From JBBDLF01 sp040879025 (GTDB lineage: Bacteria > Pseudomonadota > Gammaproteobacteria > Pseudomonadales > Pseudohongiellaceae), in contig JBBDLF010000022.1 in the NCBI GenBank assembly GCA_040879025.1, positions 42,420-106,419 on the forward strand: a DNA stretch of 64,000 bases, given 5' to 3'. Below, one piece after another: positions 49,495 to 58,996 of the stretch. Within the stretch, counting starts at the first letter, position 1. Every line of letters begins with the position of its first letter. The notes beneath the pieces are model-generated. The model was not told the DNA's origin and did not search any database. It saw only the letters and a program-made list of their open reading frames with translations. The translations under genes and the position numbers were made by a program.

Positions 49495-52482
49495 CTAGTC
49501 GACAAAGATGTCGTCTACCTCTATCTGCCTGATCTGGCCGTGTTGCGCCAGTTGCTCCGCGTCGATGACCGACAGGTTGCCAACCACGGAAATCAGCTTG
49601 GCGCGCCCCGCAACGTGTTCCTGATGGAATTGCAACATATCTTCCAGGGTCAGTGACTGAAGTTCTTCAAAGCGGCGGCGTCGCGGGTCTGCTCCTTCAA
49701 AACCCAGTCTCTCCCAACTGCGCACTGCAGAGATCACTTCGCGGAAGCCGACGGTCGACGTGCGATATCGGTTGATCTGTGCGTTTTTCGCTTCATTGAA
49801 ACGTTCGTTGGAGACCGGCAGGGTGTCGAGCAGTTCGATAAACGCCGCCAGTGCATCGGGGGCTTTGTCAGTCTGCGTGCCGATCGCGCCCAGCATCAGG
49901 TTTTCATCTTCCAGCCGGTTACCCTGCGCGTAGAGTGCGGAGGCGGAGTAGGCCAGCGCCCGGGCTTCCCGCAACTCCTGGAATACCACGCTGGACATGC
50001 TGTTGCCGAAATAGGTGTTGTAGATTGATGCCGGTACCGAACTTTCCTCGCTAAACTCGCCGTCCGGAAATTCGATACGTACCTGGGCCTGCGCCGTCGA
50101 CTGGTCCACGACGAAAATCTCGTTCTCCGCAACTTGCCGGGCGTCGCGGAAACGATAAGGCGGCGTGTTCCTCAGGTTACTCTCTTCAATCGTGTAATTT
50201 TCGCGTAACGCGCTCACCAGTTGTTCCACCGGCATGGAGCCGGTATAGGTGATCGTATGCTCGTAATCCAGCAGGTCGCCGGGAAGGCCCAGCAGTTCTT
50301 CCAGAGGGGTGTTGCGTATCTCCTCGGAGGCCATCGCTTCCAGCATCGGCGATTCTTCGCCGTAGCGATTGAACAGGTAAAGCGCCTGGGCGATCGCCTG
50401 GGGCGAGCTCTTCTGGTCCTGTCGTGATTTAAGGATGATGCCTTTCAATTCCTCGAGGGTCTGCGGTTCCGCGGTGGGATTGCGGATCAGGTCCAGCATC
50501 AGATCCAATGTCGGTTCAAACTGCTCATCCAGCCCGGAAATGGAGATACTGGACTGATTTTCCCCCGCGCTGAAACGGAATTCACTTCCCAGCCGGTACC
50601 ACTCTTTTTGCAAGTCCTCATTGCTGAGCATTTCCGTACCTGCTTTGTCCATCAGCGCCGACGCCAACCCCAGTTTTTCGTTCGCTTCGGTTCCCGTTTC
50701 CACAATAATCGAGAAGCTGAACAAGTCGTTGAGCGGATTGGGTGAGTAATACAGGGGAACCCCTTCGGCATATTCCACAACCCGGTAATCTTCACCGGCC
50801 TGAACATAGGTGGGTTCAATTTCCTCAATCGGCAACGAAAGCACCTGGGTGGCGAACGGAGACTGACGGGTAGGATCAATAACCACCGGATCAATTTGCG
50901 GTTTCTCTACCTCGGGGATGTGGTGCTGACCGTCTGTCCGGTAGACCGCGACGTAGTCATCCTGAAAGTATTTATTGGCCACATCAATGACGTCCTGCTT
51001 GGTAATCTGTTCCAGACGTTCAATTTCATCGATGTAATAGTCCCAGTCTGTATGTGTCAGAAAAGCCTGTCGCATCAGCGTGACGCGGGCGGTATTTGAT
51101 TCCAGTGACGATTTCTGGTTTTTCTTGAAATCATTGACAATGGCGGGAATGATCCAGTCGTCGAACTCACCGTTCTTGATGCGGTCTATCTGCGCCAGCA
51201 GCAGTTCTTCCACCTGTTCCAGCGTTTGTCCCTGTTTCGGAACACCCCACAACTGCTGTGAACCGTAGTCGTTGAGGAACCGCGGATATGAACCCGCCTG
51301 CTGTACCTGTTGCTGCTGGTTCAGATTCAGATTGATCAGCCCCGCCGTCCGGTTGTCCAGAATCATATCCAGCATCACCAGCGCTTCATTGTCTTCGCTG
51401 CTGTTTTCCGCGGTGCGAAACGCCAGTTGCACCTGTTCTTCACCGGGATACTGCACAGTGGTTCGTTCCGCGCCCTGCAGAGGCGGTTCCGGCCAGGGGC
51501 CCACTTCAGGCACATCGTCCGCTTCCCACTGATTGAAATTGGCGCTGATCAGTTCGATGGTTTCATCAATATTGAAGTCGCCACTCATGAAAATGGCCAT
51601 GTTATTCGGCACGTAATAGGTGTCGTAGTAGTTGCGAATATAGTCCAGATTCGGATTCTTCAGATGTTCCGGATGGCCGATGGTCGGCTGCTGACCATAG
51701 GGATGGCTTTTGTATAGCAGTTCATCGGTCGCGTAGAGAATCACGCGGTCAGGATTGTCGAGACTACGGTTCAGTTCTTCATATACCGTTTCCAGTTCAG
51801 TATGGAACAAACGGAAAACCGGCTCGATAAAACGGTCCGATTCGATGAGTGCCCACTGCTCGAGGCGGTTTGAAGGCAGACCGATTTTGTAGACAGTTTC
51901 CTCGTAAGAGGTATGCGCGTTGAGACCGCTGCCGCCCATGCTGTTGTAGACCTTGTCTATTTCATTGGGCACGGCATACTGCGCTGCCTCCTGGGCAACC
52001 TGGTTGATCAGGGCGTAGATTTCGGTGCGGCGCTGGGGGTCTGTGGTATTGAAATGCTCTTCGTACAAGTCGGCGATGCGGTCGAGAAAAGGCTTCTCCA
52101 TTTCGAAGTCCAGGGTTCCCATATTCTGGTTGCCCTTGAAGAGCAGGTGCTCCAGGTAGTGGGCGAGGCCGGTGGCATCCGCCGGATCGTGCTTGCTGCC
52201 GGCCCGTACCGCGATTTCCGCATAAAAGCGCGGCTCCTCGTGGTTCTCGGTGAGATAAACCTGGAGGCCGTTGTCCAGTTCAAAAATATGGGTATCCAGG
52301 GGATCATTCGGATCCGGAGTATTGATGCGGCGGTAACCGCTGTCCGTCATCGCCTCGGGAGCCGCGGCTTCGGCGGTGGTGCTTTCCGTTGCCGGGGTCG
52401 GGCCGCAGGCGGCGAGAACTGCAACCAGTGTGGACAAAAGCAGGATCTGTGCCTTGTCCGTCAGATTTGACAAAAACCTCAT
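49495..52482 (-). CDS. M16 family zinc peptidase, lipoprotein
   Basis: 995 residues. Lipobox VLAAC (C26) predicts anchoring. The inverted zinc motif HxxEH appears as H108-x2-E111-H112 in HYLEHLLFKG, with the third ligand downstream in ETVYEELNRSLDNPD. A full pitrilysin/insulinase architecture follows: two M16 halves, the second half (from about residue 560) inactive, with YYSPNPLNDLFSFSIIVETG and FGNSMSSVVFQELREARALAYSASALY. It should degrade small peptides in the periplasm, like the DPP-IV-like protein earlier in the window. It is followed by the ABC operon after about 100 bases. Confidence 0.94.
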   Translation of the reverse strand: MRFLSNLTDKAQILLLSTLVAVLAACGPTPATESTTAEAAAPEAMTDSGYRRINTPDPNDPLDTHIFELDNGLQVYLTENHEEPRFYAEIAVRAGSKHDPADATGLAHYLEHLLFKGNQNMGTLDFEMEKPFLDRIADLYEEHFNTTDPQRRTEIYALINQVAQEAAQYAVPNEIDKVYNSMGGSGLNAHTSYEETVYKIGLPSNRLEQWALIESDRFIEPVFRLFHTELETVYEELNRSLDNPDRVILYATDELLYKSHPYGQQPTIGHPEHLKNPNLDYIRNYYDTYYVPNNMAIFMSGDFNIDETIELISANFNQWEADDVPEVGPWPEPPLQGAERTTVQYPGEEQVQLAFRTAENSSEDNEALVMLDMILDNRTAGLINLNLNQQQQVQQAGSYPRFLNDYGSQQLWGVPKQGQTLEQVEELLLAQIDRIKNGEFDDWIIPAIVNDFKKNQKSSLESNTARVTLMRQAFLTHTDWDYYIDEIERLEQITKQDVIDVANKYFQDDYVAVYRTDGQHHIPEVEKPQIDPVVIDPTRQSPFATQVLSLPIEEIEPTYVQAGEDYRVVEYAEGVPLYYSPNPLNDLFSFSIIVETGTEANEKLGLASALMDKAGTEMLSNEDLQKEWYRLGSEFRFSAGENQSSISISGLDEQFEPTLDLMLDLIRNPTAEPQTLEELKGIILKSRQDQKSSPQAIAQALYLFNRYGEESPMLEAMASEEIRNTPLEELLGLPGDLLDYEHTITYTGSMPVEQLVSALRENYTIEESNLRNTPPYRFRDARQVAENEIFVVDQSTAQAQVRIEFPDGEFSEESSVPASIYNTYFGNSMSSVVFQELREARALAYSASALYAQGNRLEDENLMLGAIGTQTDKAPDALAAFIELLDTLPVSNERFNEAKNAQINRYRTSTVGFREVISAVRSWERLGFEGADPRRRRFEELQSLTLEDMLQFHQEHVAGRAKLISVVGNLSVIDAEQLAQHGQIRQIEVDDIFVD

Positions 52483-52639
52483 ATGTAATCCCCAGAATAA
52501 TCGGTAGTGGTGTGGAGTTGTTTCGAAGACAGAAGTGTACTTTATCTGATTCCGCGGGAAATCCCTAGACAGTGCGGGTTAGCCGACCTTGGACCTTAGC
52601 TAAAGACCGGATTTCCCCGTCTGAATTGCAGGCAGGCCA

Positions 52640-52664
52640 AAGGAACCGGTCGGAAACCGGCCTT
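52640..52664 (-). terminator. Possible terminator hairpin after the carboxylesterase gene
   Basis: AAGG-AA-CCGGT-N5-ACCGG-CCTT forms a hairpin directly at the stop of the carboxylesterase gene, with a 2-base bulge on one side. The expected minus-strand T-run is weak, so termination is only possible. Confidence 0.35.
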
Positions 52665-54199
52665 CATTGCGACGAACGCCGTCGCGCCATGATTTTCTCC
52701 TGAATCTCCCAGTTCGCCGGCAACAGGTCTGTGGCGGGTTCGGCGGTGCCATTGAAGAGCATATAGGGTTTGCTGCCGCTCTCCCAGGCCGGCCATTCGG
52801 GTTGTCCCGGCACCCGCGGTATGCCGGTTCGGGCAAAAGACACCCAATAGTCGGACATGATGTCCGCCAGACGACCGTCCGCGGCCGTCGGGCGGGCTCG
52901 CAGTGTATGCACATTATTAAAGGCGTAGGCGATTTCCGCCGCATGATAGGCGCCGATCTCTTCCCGTTGCGGTCCGGGCGGTTGATGGGTGAAGAAATAC
53001 AGATACGCATTCTCGTCCACATTGGCGGTCATACTTGCCCAGGTGACCATTTCCCAGCCGAATACCCCGTCGCGAAACGCATCCAGCGTGGACTGGCGCA
53101 GATCGCCGGGCGGGTAGACAGCCAGGAACTCTCCGGCCAGATCGTTATGGGTTTCCTGGATTTGCGAAACGTAAATGTCATGGTTTTCCGGAACGCCCGC
53201 CAGTGCGCCCAGGGTGGTGCCTTCTTCCTTGTTGAACCCCAGCAGCACCGGCACCTTGTTCTGTTCGCCGGCGGCGAATATCGCATACGGCTGATCCGGG
53301 ACAACCCATCCGTCCACGATACCATCCGTTCCGTAACCCGCGGCTTCGGCGGCCTGCAGTAATTCCCGCGCCGGCATGGCGCGCAGTTCCGGCAAAGAGG
53401 GTGCGCTGATTTCCGCCGCCAATGCAGCGCCTGTCGCAGTGGCCTGATCCAGGGTCTGCCTCACATCAAGACGGCCGCCGCTCTCGCCGATGGCTTTATG
53501 GAACAGTCCGTTTGCCAGAGGGGAGGCAGTGAGAAAATTGACGCTCCAGGAACCCGCGGATTCCCCGAAAATGGTCACGTTGTCCGGGTCCCCACCGAAT
53601 GCGGCAATATGATCCCTTACCCACCGCAAAGCCTGGACCTGGTCCAGAATGCCGTAATTGCCGGTTGAACCCTGCTCCGATTCCGCCTGAAGCTGCGGGT
53701 GGGCAAAATAGCCGAATACACCCAGACGATAATTCACGGTGACCACCACCACGCCCTTGCGGGCCAGGTTGGTGCCATCATAAGTGTTGATTGCGCCACT
53801 GCCGCGTGTGAGAGCGCCACCGTGAATCCATACCATGACCGGGAGGTTTGCGCCACGGGCGGCGGGGCTCCAGACATTGAGATACAGACAATCTTCGCTG
53901 GTGACGCGGGCAGGGCGATAATAGAACCCGTTTTCGGCGTAGGGCGATTGCATGCAGTCCGGTCCGAACTCGGTGGCCAGCCTTTCAGATGACCAGCCGG
54001 CTGCCGCCATCGGGGCTTTCCAGCGGCGCTCCCCTGTCGGCGGTTCCGCATAGGGAATGCCTTTATAGGTGCGAATGCCGTTATCAGGGCCCGCCGTTGC
54101 GCCAAGCAGGGTGCCCTGCGACGTTTCCAGTCTGATGTCCTGGCTCGTCGCCGCGCTGCCGGCGGTGAGCAGTAATGCTGTTAATACTATTCGGAACAT
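52664..54199 (-). CDS. Exported type-B carboxylesterase
   Basis: 511 residues with a signal peptide (1-19, AGSAATSQ). The carboxylesterase/cholinesterase fold is evident from YKGIPYAEPPTGERRWK, EDCLYLNVWSP, VMVWIHGGALTRGSG as the oxyanion hole and nucleophile S214 in GESAGSWS. Acid and base appear as Glu in GFNKEEGTTL and His in GAYHAAEIAYAF. It hydrolyses carboxylic esters outside the cytoplasm. The TolC operon is divergent, with 244 bases to its start. Confidence 0.95.
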   Translation of the reverse strand: MFRIVLTALLLTAGSAATSQDIRLETSQGTLLGATAGPDNGIRTYKGIPYAEPPTGERRWKAPMAAAGWSSERLATEFGPDCMQSPYAENGFYYRPARVTSEDCLYLNVWSPAARGANLPVMVWIHGGALTRGSGAINTYDGTNLARKGVVVVTVNYRLGVFGYFAHPQLQAESEQGSTGNYGILDQVQALRWVRDHIAAFGGDPDNVTIFGESAGSWSVNFLTASPLANGLFHKAIGESGGRLDVRQTLDQATATGAALAAEISAPSLPELRAMPARELLQAAEAAGYGTDGIVDGWVVPDQPYAIFAAGEQNKVPVLLGFNKEEGTTLGALAGVPENHDIYVSQIQETHNDLAGEFLAVYPPGDLRQSTLDAFRDGVFGWEMVTWASMTANVDENAYLYFFTHQPPGPQREEIGAYHAAEIAYAFNNVHTLRARPTAADGRLADIMSDYWVSFARTGIPRVPGQPEWPAWESGSKPYMLFNGTAEPATDLLPANWEIQEKIMARRRSSQ

Positions 54200-54443
54200 G
54201 ACTTCCCCCCGTACCCTGTTTTGGAATGTTGCAGCCGCAATGGATAAGCAACTATAACTCCGTATCCGGGAATGTTGTTACTCTCGTTGCATGAGGCAGT
54301 CACAAATTGTTACAAAAAACTCAGCAAAACGTTATGTTATCCCACGTATAGAATGGTGCTTCTGTCGTTTTCATGGGGGGATCAATCACTATACAGCGTA
54401 TAATCCGCAACCATCGCGTACCTGGAATCCTGTGTCTCACGCT

Positions 54444-56132
54444 ATGTCAAAGAACCCCTTTACCACGCTGGCCCGCTTGCTTTTACTGGTTTCCCCCATC
54501 GCGGGGTGCACCACCGCGGATTACCGGGACAGCGCCGACACCGAGACCTATGCCGCCATAGCCGACAAGGCTGAACTGGTGCCGGGCGTGTCCCCGGGCG
54601 TGTCTATCGACCAAATCGAGGGGGTCAGCCTGGAAGGTGTGCCCGTCAATGCCGAGGTGTTCGAGTTTCTCGACACTGAAGCGGAAAGTGAAGTAGGCGC
54701 CGCCATTATCAGCCTGGACCAGGCGCTGGCGCTGGCGTTCAACCACAGTAGAGAGTACCAGGCCCGCAGGGAACGGCTTTATCTGGAAGCGCTGTCACTC
54801 ACATTCGATCGTTATCGCTATACACCGGCATTTGCCGCCGGCGGCGATGCATTCTACCAATGGGATGCGCAGGACCAGTTTGTCACCGATATGCAGAGTC
54901 TGACAGGGATGACGCGGATCAGCACCACTGAGACCGTGGATGCGTCCACCACACTGGGCTCCCGGGTGTTACTCAAAAGCGGTGGCGTCGTTGCCCTGAC
55001 TTTGACCAATAACTTTCTGCGTTTTCTGACCGGCGATATACGTGAAACGGCCGGCTCCGCATTGCTGGCGACTTTTGATCAGCCCTTATTGCGCGACTTC
55101 GGTCGTGAAGTGGAAACCGAGGCTCTGATCCAGGCGGAACGTGATTTGCTGTATGAACTGCGGGATTTCACGCGCTTTCGCAAGACCTTCGCCGTGCGCG
55201 TGGCATCGGGGTATTACTCGGTCTTGCTGGACCGTGAAACCGCGATGAACAATTACCTGGGCCTGCAGGCGGTGAACCTGTCCCTGGAGCGGGAACAGGC
55301 ATTCCAGGAGGAAGGCCTGCGCACCTTGTTGCAGGTGGGAAGGCTGGAACAATCCGCATTACAGAGGGATTTACGCTGGACTGCCTCTATTACGCGCTAT
55401 AAAAGCAGTCTGGACAATTTCAAGGTCTTAATCGGATTGACCCAGGATGATAGTATTGTTCTCGATGACAGCGAGATGGACATAGTCGCGGAAATCGGAA
55501 TGGTCAATCCGGATCTGGAACTGGGCGAGGCTCTGGAACTGGCGCTGACCACGCGGCTGGATTTGTACACCGAACTGGACAGGGTGCAGGACAGCGCCCG
55601 AAGGGTTAACGTGGCAGCGAATGCCCTGGCCCCGGCTCTCGACCTGAGTATTCGGGTCAACGTGCCGGAGTCCGGTAACCTGGGTGAACTGGATTTTGAG
55701 AACGCTGTGTATACCGCGGGACTGGCTCTCGATCTGCCCCTGGACACCAAGCTTGAGCGCAACGATTACCGACGTGCATTGATAGGCTACGATGTCGCTA
55801 TTCGCGATTATCTTTCCGCGGTGGACGATGTCAAACTGGATGTGGCCAACACCTGGCGGCGCATGACCGAGGCGCAAAAGAATTACGAAATCAACCAGGT
55901 GGCCGTTGAAATAAACGAACGGCGGGTGGAAGAAGCCGAATTGAGGGCGGAACTGGGTCTGGGTGACATACAGGACACAGTTGACGCGCAGAACGACCTG
56001 ACAACGGCGCGGACCGATCTGGTGGCGTCGGTAGTGGATTTTAATATAGCCAAGCTGGAATTCTGGAGAGACCTCGGCTTGCTCTATATCAATGAAGACG
56101 GACAATGGGAGGAAGGCGTCGATGAGCCTTGA
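54444..56132 (+). CDS. TolC-family outer-membrane factor, lipoprotein
   Basis: 562 residues from ATG 54444; an upstream extension encodes no signal and is disregarded. The signal ends in lipobox SPIAGC, so the protein is a lipid-anchored outer-membrane channel. Two long repeats with helical coiled coils (QARRERLYLEALSLTFDRYRY onward, REQAFQEEGLRTLLQVGRLEQS, QDTVDAQNDLTTARTDLVASVVDFNIAKLEFWRDLG) fit the OEP family. A ~100-residue acidic N-terminal region precedes the first helices. It overlaps the adaptor gene by 11 bases, so a tripartite efflux/secretion system is encoded. Confidence 0.9.
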   Translation: MSKNPFTTLARLLLLVSPIAGCTTADYRDSADTETYAAIADKAELVPGVSPGVSIDQIEGVSLEGVPVNAEVFEFLDTEAESEVGAAIISLDQALALAFNHSREYQARRERLYLEALSLTFDRYRYTPAFAAGGDAFYQWDAQDQFVTDMQSLTGMTRISTTETVDASTTLGSRVLLKSGGVVALTLTNNFLRFLTGDIRETAGSALLATFDQPLLRDFGREVETEALIQAERDLLYELRDFTRFRKTFAVRVASGYYSVLLDRETAMNNYLGLQAVNLSLEREQAFQEEGLRTLLQVGRLEQSALQRDLRWTASITRYKSSLDNFKVLIGLTQDDSIVLDDSEMDIVAEIGMVNPDLELGEALELALTTRLDLYTELDRVQDSARRVNVAANALAPALDLSIRVNVPESGNLGELDFENAVYTAGLALDLPLDTKLERNDYRRALIGYDVAIRDYLSAVDDVKLDVANTWRRMTEAQKNYEINQVAVEINERRVEEAELRAELGLGDIQDTVDAQNDLTTARTDLVASVVDFNIAKLEFWRDLGLLYINEDGQWEEGVDEP

Positions 56133-58227
56133 TGCGAAGACAATGCTGGGCAAATTGCGGGACCGCCTGCCCGGAGGCGTGCGTGATCAATGGATCAACG
56201 CACGCGACCGTTTTCTGGCAGCCAGACGCTCCACCCGATATCTGATCGCCGGAGGAGCCGGCGTTGTGGTGGTCGCCCTGCTGATGGTCGGTATCGAGGC
56301 CACTGATTCCTCACAGGGCAGCGTGACGTTTGAAGCCAGAAGGGGCCCGCTGAACGTCACCGTTCTGGAAGGCGGCGCGCTGGAGGCATTGAATTCACAG
56401 GAAATCCGTTCCGGTGTCCGTGGACGTGAGGGCGCTCAAATTCTCAGTATCGTTGAAGAAGGCTATCGCGTAACCGACGAGGACGTACGCAATGGCAAAG
56501 TGCTGGTGGAACTGGACACGGCGCAATTGATTGACGAACGTCTGAACCAGGAAATCGGCGTGGAAACCGCCGAGGCAGGCTACATAGAACGCAAGGCGGA
56601 ACTTGAGATACAGATCAACCAGAATCTGACTGACCTGAATGATGCCCGCCAGACCATGAAATTCGCCCGGCTGGATTTCGAGAAATTTCTTGGTGCCGAT
56701 ATCGTCAACGAAATCATCGGTACCCTGGAGATCGAGGAACGCCTGGCGCGCGCGGAAGCCATTGAAGCCGAGGCACTGGAGGAAGTGACGCAGACTCTTG
56801 ATTCCCGCCGTGGTGACTTCTCCGATAATCTGAATACCGGCGTTGCCGTTGACAGTCGCCAGCATGCATTCGATCTCGCGGACATCGATACCCTGCCGCC
56901 CCAGATGCAGGAGCGAATACGTCAGATGATGGCGGACAATGATGGAGAAGTGCCGCAGGATATGCTGGATCGTATGCAGCAGTTTCAGGGCGGTGGCTTT
57001 TCAGGTGGACAGTTCGATGGTCGTGGTCCGGCCGGCGATCGGGAACCACTGGAAGAAGGTGACAGCACTACGGAAATGGCGACCATTCTTGAACTGGCGC
57101 CCGAGGAAGCGGACGCTGCCGATATTGGGGTTACCCAGTTGTTGATGGATGCCGAATACATGGCTATTCGCAACCAGATCGATTTTACCCGCTATGCCGA
57201 TCTGGACATGCTGGCCGACGGTGAAGCCAAACAGCAACTTCGCAATCTGTACGATGATGTTCAGGTGGCCGAGCAGGAGTACCTGCTGGCCCAGGACAGG
57301 GTCGAGGGCCAGCGCCGCCTGGAAGTGCGGGGCTTCATTACGCCGACAGAACTGGAGGCGGAAGAACTCAAAATCAACAAGGCCGTCAATCGGGAACAGG
57401 AAACCGAGACTGCGTTGAACCTTTACATTCAGTATACGTTCCCCAAGGACGCCGAGAAGCTGTTGTCTGATTATGAAAACGCGGTGATGGCCTATCAGCG
57501 CACACTCAAGGAAAATATCGCGGAGCAGGCCCAGGAACAGGCGCGGTTCAAGTCAGCCGAGAAAAAGTTCAACCTGGAACGCGAACGTCTGGTAGATATC
57601 AATCAGCAAATCACTGCCGCCACGATCCATGCACTACGCCCCGGTCTCGTGGTTTACGGTGCCGCCGATCAGAACAGCCAGCGCCGTCGTGGCAACCAGG
57701 AAGCGATACAGGAAGGCGCCACGGTGCGGGAGCGGCAACCCATTCTGACGATTCCCGACATGCGTGAGATGGTGGTCAAGGTAAATATTCACGAGTCAGC
57801 GGTCAAGCGCGTGGCGGTGGGACAGAGAGCGAATATCGTGGTTGATGCCTATCCCAATATCAAACTGACCGGCCGGGTACTCAAGGTTGCCGTGGTAGCT
57901 GATTCGGCCAATTCGTTTATGAACCCGGACATGAAAGTTTACCCCACCTCGGTACTTATCGACGGTGAGTACGACTGGTTGCGACCGGGCATGAGCGCGG
58001 AAGTTGAAATACTGGTCAACAGCCTGGATGATGTGGTTTATGTCCCTCTGCAGGCGGTGACCTATTACAATGATGATCAGGTGGTTTACGTCTCCAACAA
58101 TGGACGAACCCAACGCCGTGTGGTCGAAGTAGGCGATTTTTCCGAGCAATTCATCGAGATTGTCAGCGGTCTTCAGGAAGGCGAAGAGGTCCTGCTGTTG
58201 CCGCCCGGACAAGGCTTTTCCGGATAA
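56122..58227 (+). CDS. Long HlyD/MacA-like periplasmic adaptor
   Basis: 701 residues, almost twice the size of a typical MacA. ATG 56122 has GGAGG about 8 bases upstream. A membrane anchor at about 40-58 leads to barrel-sandwich and hairpin regions. Residues about 240-350 are an unusual insert: helical, then rich in Gly, Gln, Met and Asp (MQQFQGGGFSGGQFDG), placed within the hairpin. The C-terminal beta-barrel domains have VVKVNIHESAVKRVAVGQRA and LRPGMSAEVEILV. It would connect the TolC-family channel to the MacB-type permease. The insert may bind substrate or a partner; function is unknown. Confidence 0.87.
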   Translation: MSLDAKTMLGKLRDRLPGGVRDQWINARDRFLAARRSTRYLIAGGAGVVVVALLMVGIEATDSSQGSVTFEARRGPLNVTVLEGGALEALNSQEIRSGVRGREGAQILSIVEEGYRVTDEDVRNGKVLVELDTAQLIDERLNQEIGVETAEAGYIERKAELEIQINQNLTDLNDARQTMKFARLDFEKFLGADIVNEIIGTLEIEERLARAEAIEAEALEEVTQTLDSRRGDFSDNLNTGVAVDSRQHAFDLADIDTLPPQMQERIRQMMADNDGEVPQDMLDRMQQFQGGGFSGGQFDGRGPAGDREPLEEGDSTTEMATILELAPEEADAADIGVTQLLMDAEYMAIRNQIDFTRYADLDMLADGEAKQQLRNLYDDVQVAEQEYLLAQDRVEGQRRLEVRGFITPTELEAEELKINKAVNREQETETALNLYIQYTFPKDAEKLLSDYENAVMAYQRTLKENIAEQAQEQARFKSAEKKFNLERERLVDINQQITAATIHALRPGLVVYGAADQNSQRRRGNQEAIQEGATVRERQPILTIPDMREMVVKVNIHESAVKRVAVGQRANIVVDAYPNIKLTGRVLKVAVVADSANSFMNPDMKVYPTSVLIDGEYDWLRPGMSAEVEILVNSLDDVVYVPLQAVTYYNDDQVVYVSNNGRTQRRVVEVGDFSEQFIEIVSGLQEGEEVLLLPPGQGFSG

Positions 58228-58231
58228 CGCC

Positions 58232-58996
58232 ATGATTTCTCATGATTCAGTCGCGTCCGGTGGACCTGCCTCCGCCGACGTGGCTTCGCCCATGGATCAC
58301 GCCAACCCGCAGCTTGTCGCGCGGGTGGAGGATATCCGCAAAACCTATTATATGGGCGCTCTGTCCGTCGAGGTATTGCACGGCATCAGCCTGGACTTCT
58401 ACCGGGGTGACTTCATCAGCATCATGGGTCCGTCCGGCTGCGGCAAATCCACCCTCATGAATATTCTGGGCTGCCTCGACCAACCCACATCAGGCAAATA
58501 TTACCTGGGCGAAGAGGACACATCCAAAATGGTGGATGACGACCTCTCCGCCATTCGCGGCGCGCGACTGGGGTTTATTTTTCAGTCCTATAATCTGATT
58601 CAGCAACTGACGCTGCTGGAAAACATTGAGCTGCCCCTTTTTTATCAGGGTAAATCAGAAGAGGAAAGCCACGAGATCGCCGTGGAACTGGCGGTTCGGG
58701 TAGGGCTGGGTGACCGGCTTGAACACAAACCCTTCGAATTGTCCGGTGGTCAACAACAGCGTGTCGCGATTGCCCGGGCGCTGGCGAACGATCCGCTCAT
58801 TATTCTCGCCGATGAACCGACAGGAAACCTGGACTCGAAATCCGGCGCGGAAATTCTGGATCTGTTTGATGAATTACACCGTCACGGAAAAACCCTGATC
58901 ATGGTGACTCACTCCGATGAACTGGCGGAACGATCCGAACGCCAGATTCGCCTCAAAGACGGCCTGGTGGAAAGCGATGAGCGACACCGTCATTAA
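58232..58996 (+). CDS. MacB/LolD-type ABC transporter ATPase
   Basis: 254 residues from ATG 58232, 4 bases after the adaptor stop. Walker A MGPSGCGKSTLMNILGCLD, Q-loop IFQSYNLIQQLT, signature ELSGGQQQRVAIARAL and Walker B IILADEPTGNLDS are complete. The 30-residue N-terminal leader before the first strand is long for the family. It powers the MacB-type permease next to it; the genes overlap by 20 bases. MacB-family pumps move substrates from the periplasm outward by mechanotransmission. Confidence 0.95.
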   Translation: MISHDSVASGGPASADVASPMDHANPQLVARVEDIRKTYYMGALSVEVLHGISLDFYRGDFISIMGPSGCGKSTLMNILGCLDQPTSGKYYLGEEDTSKMVDDDLSAIRGARLGFIFQSYNLIQQLTLLENIELPLFYQGKSEEESHEIAVELAVRVGLGDRLEHKPFELSGGQQQRVAIARALANDPLIILADEPTGNLDSKSGAEILDLFDELHRHGKTLIMVTHSDELAERSERQIRLKDGLVESDERHRH

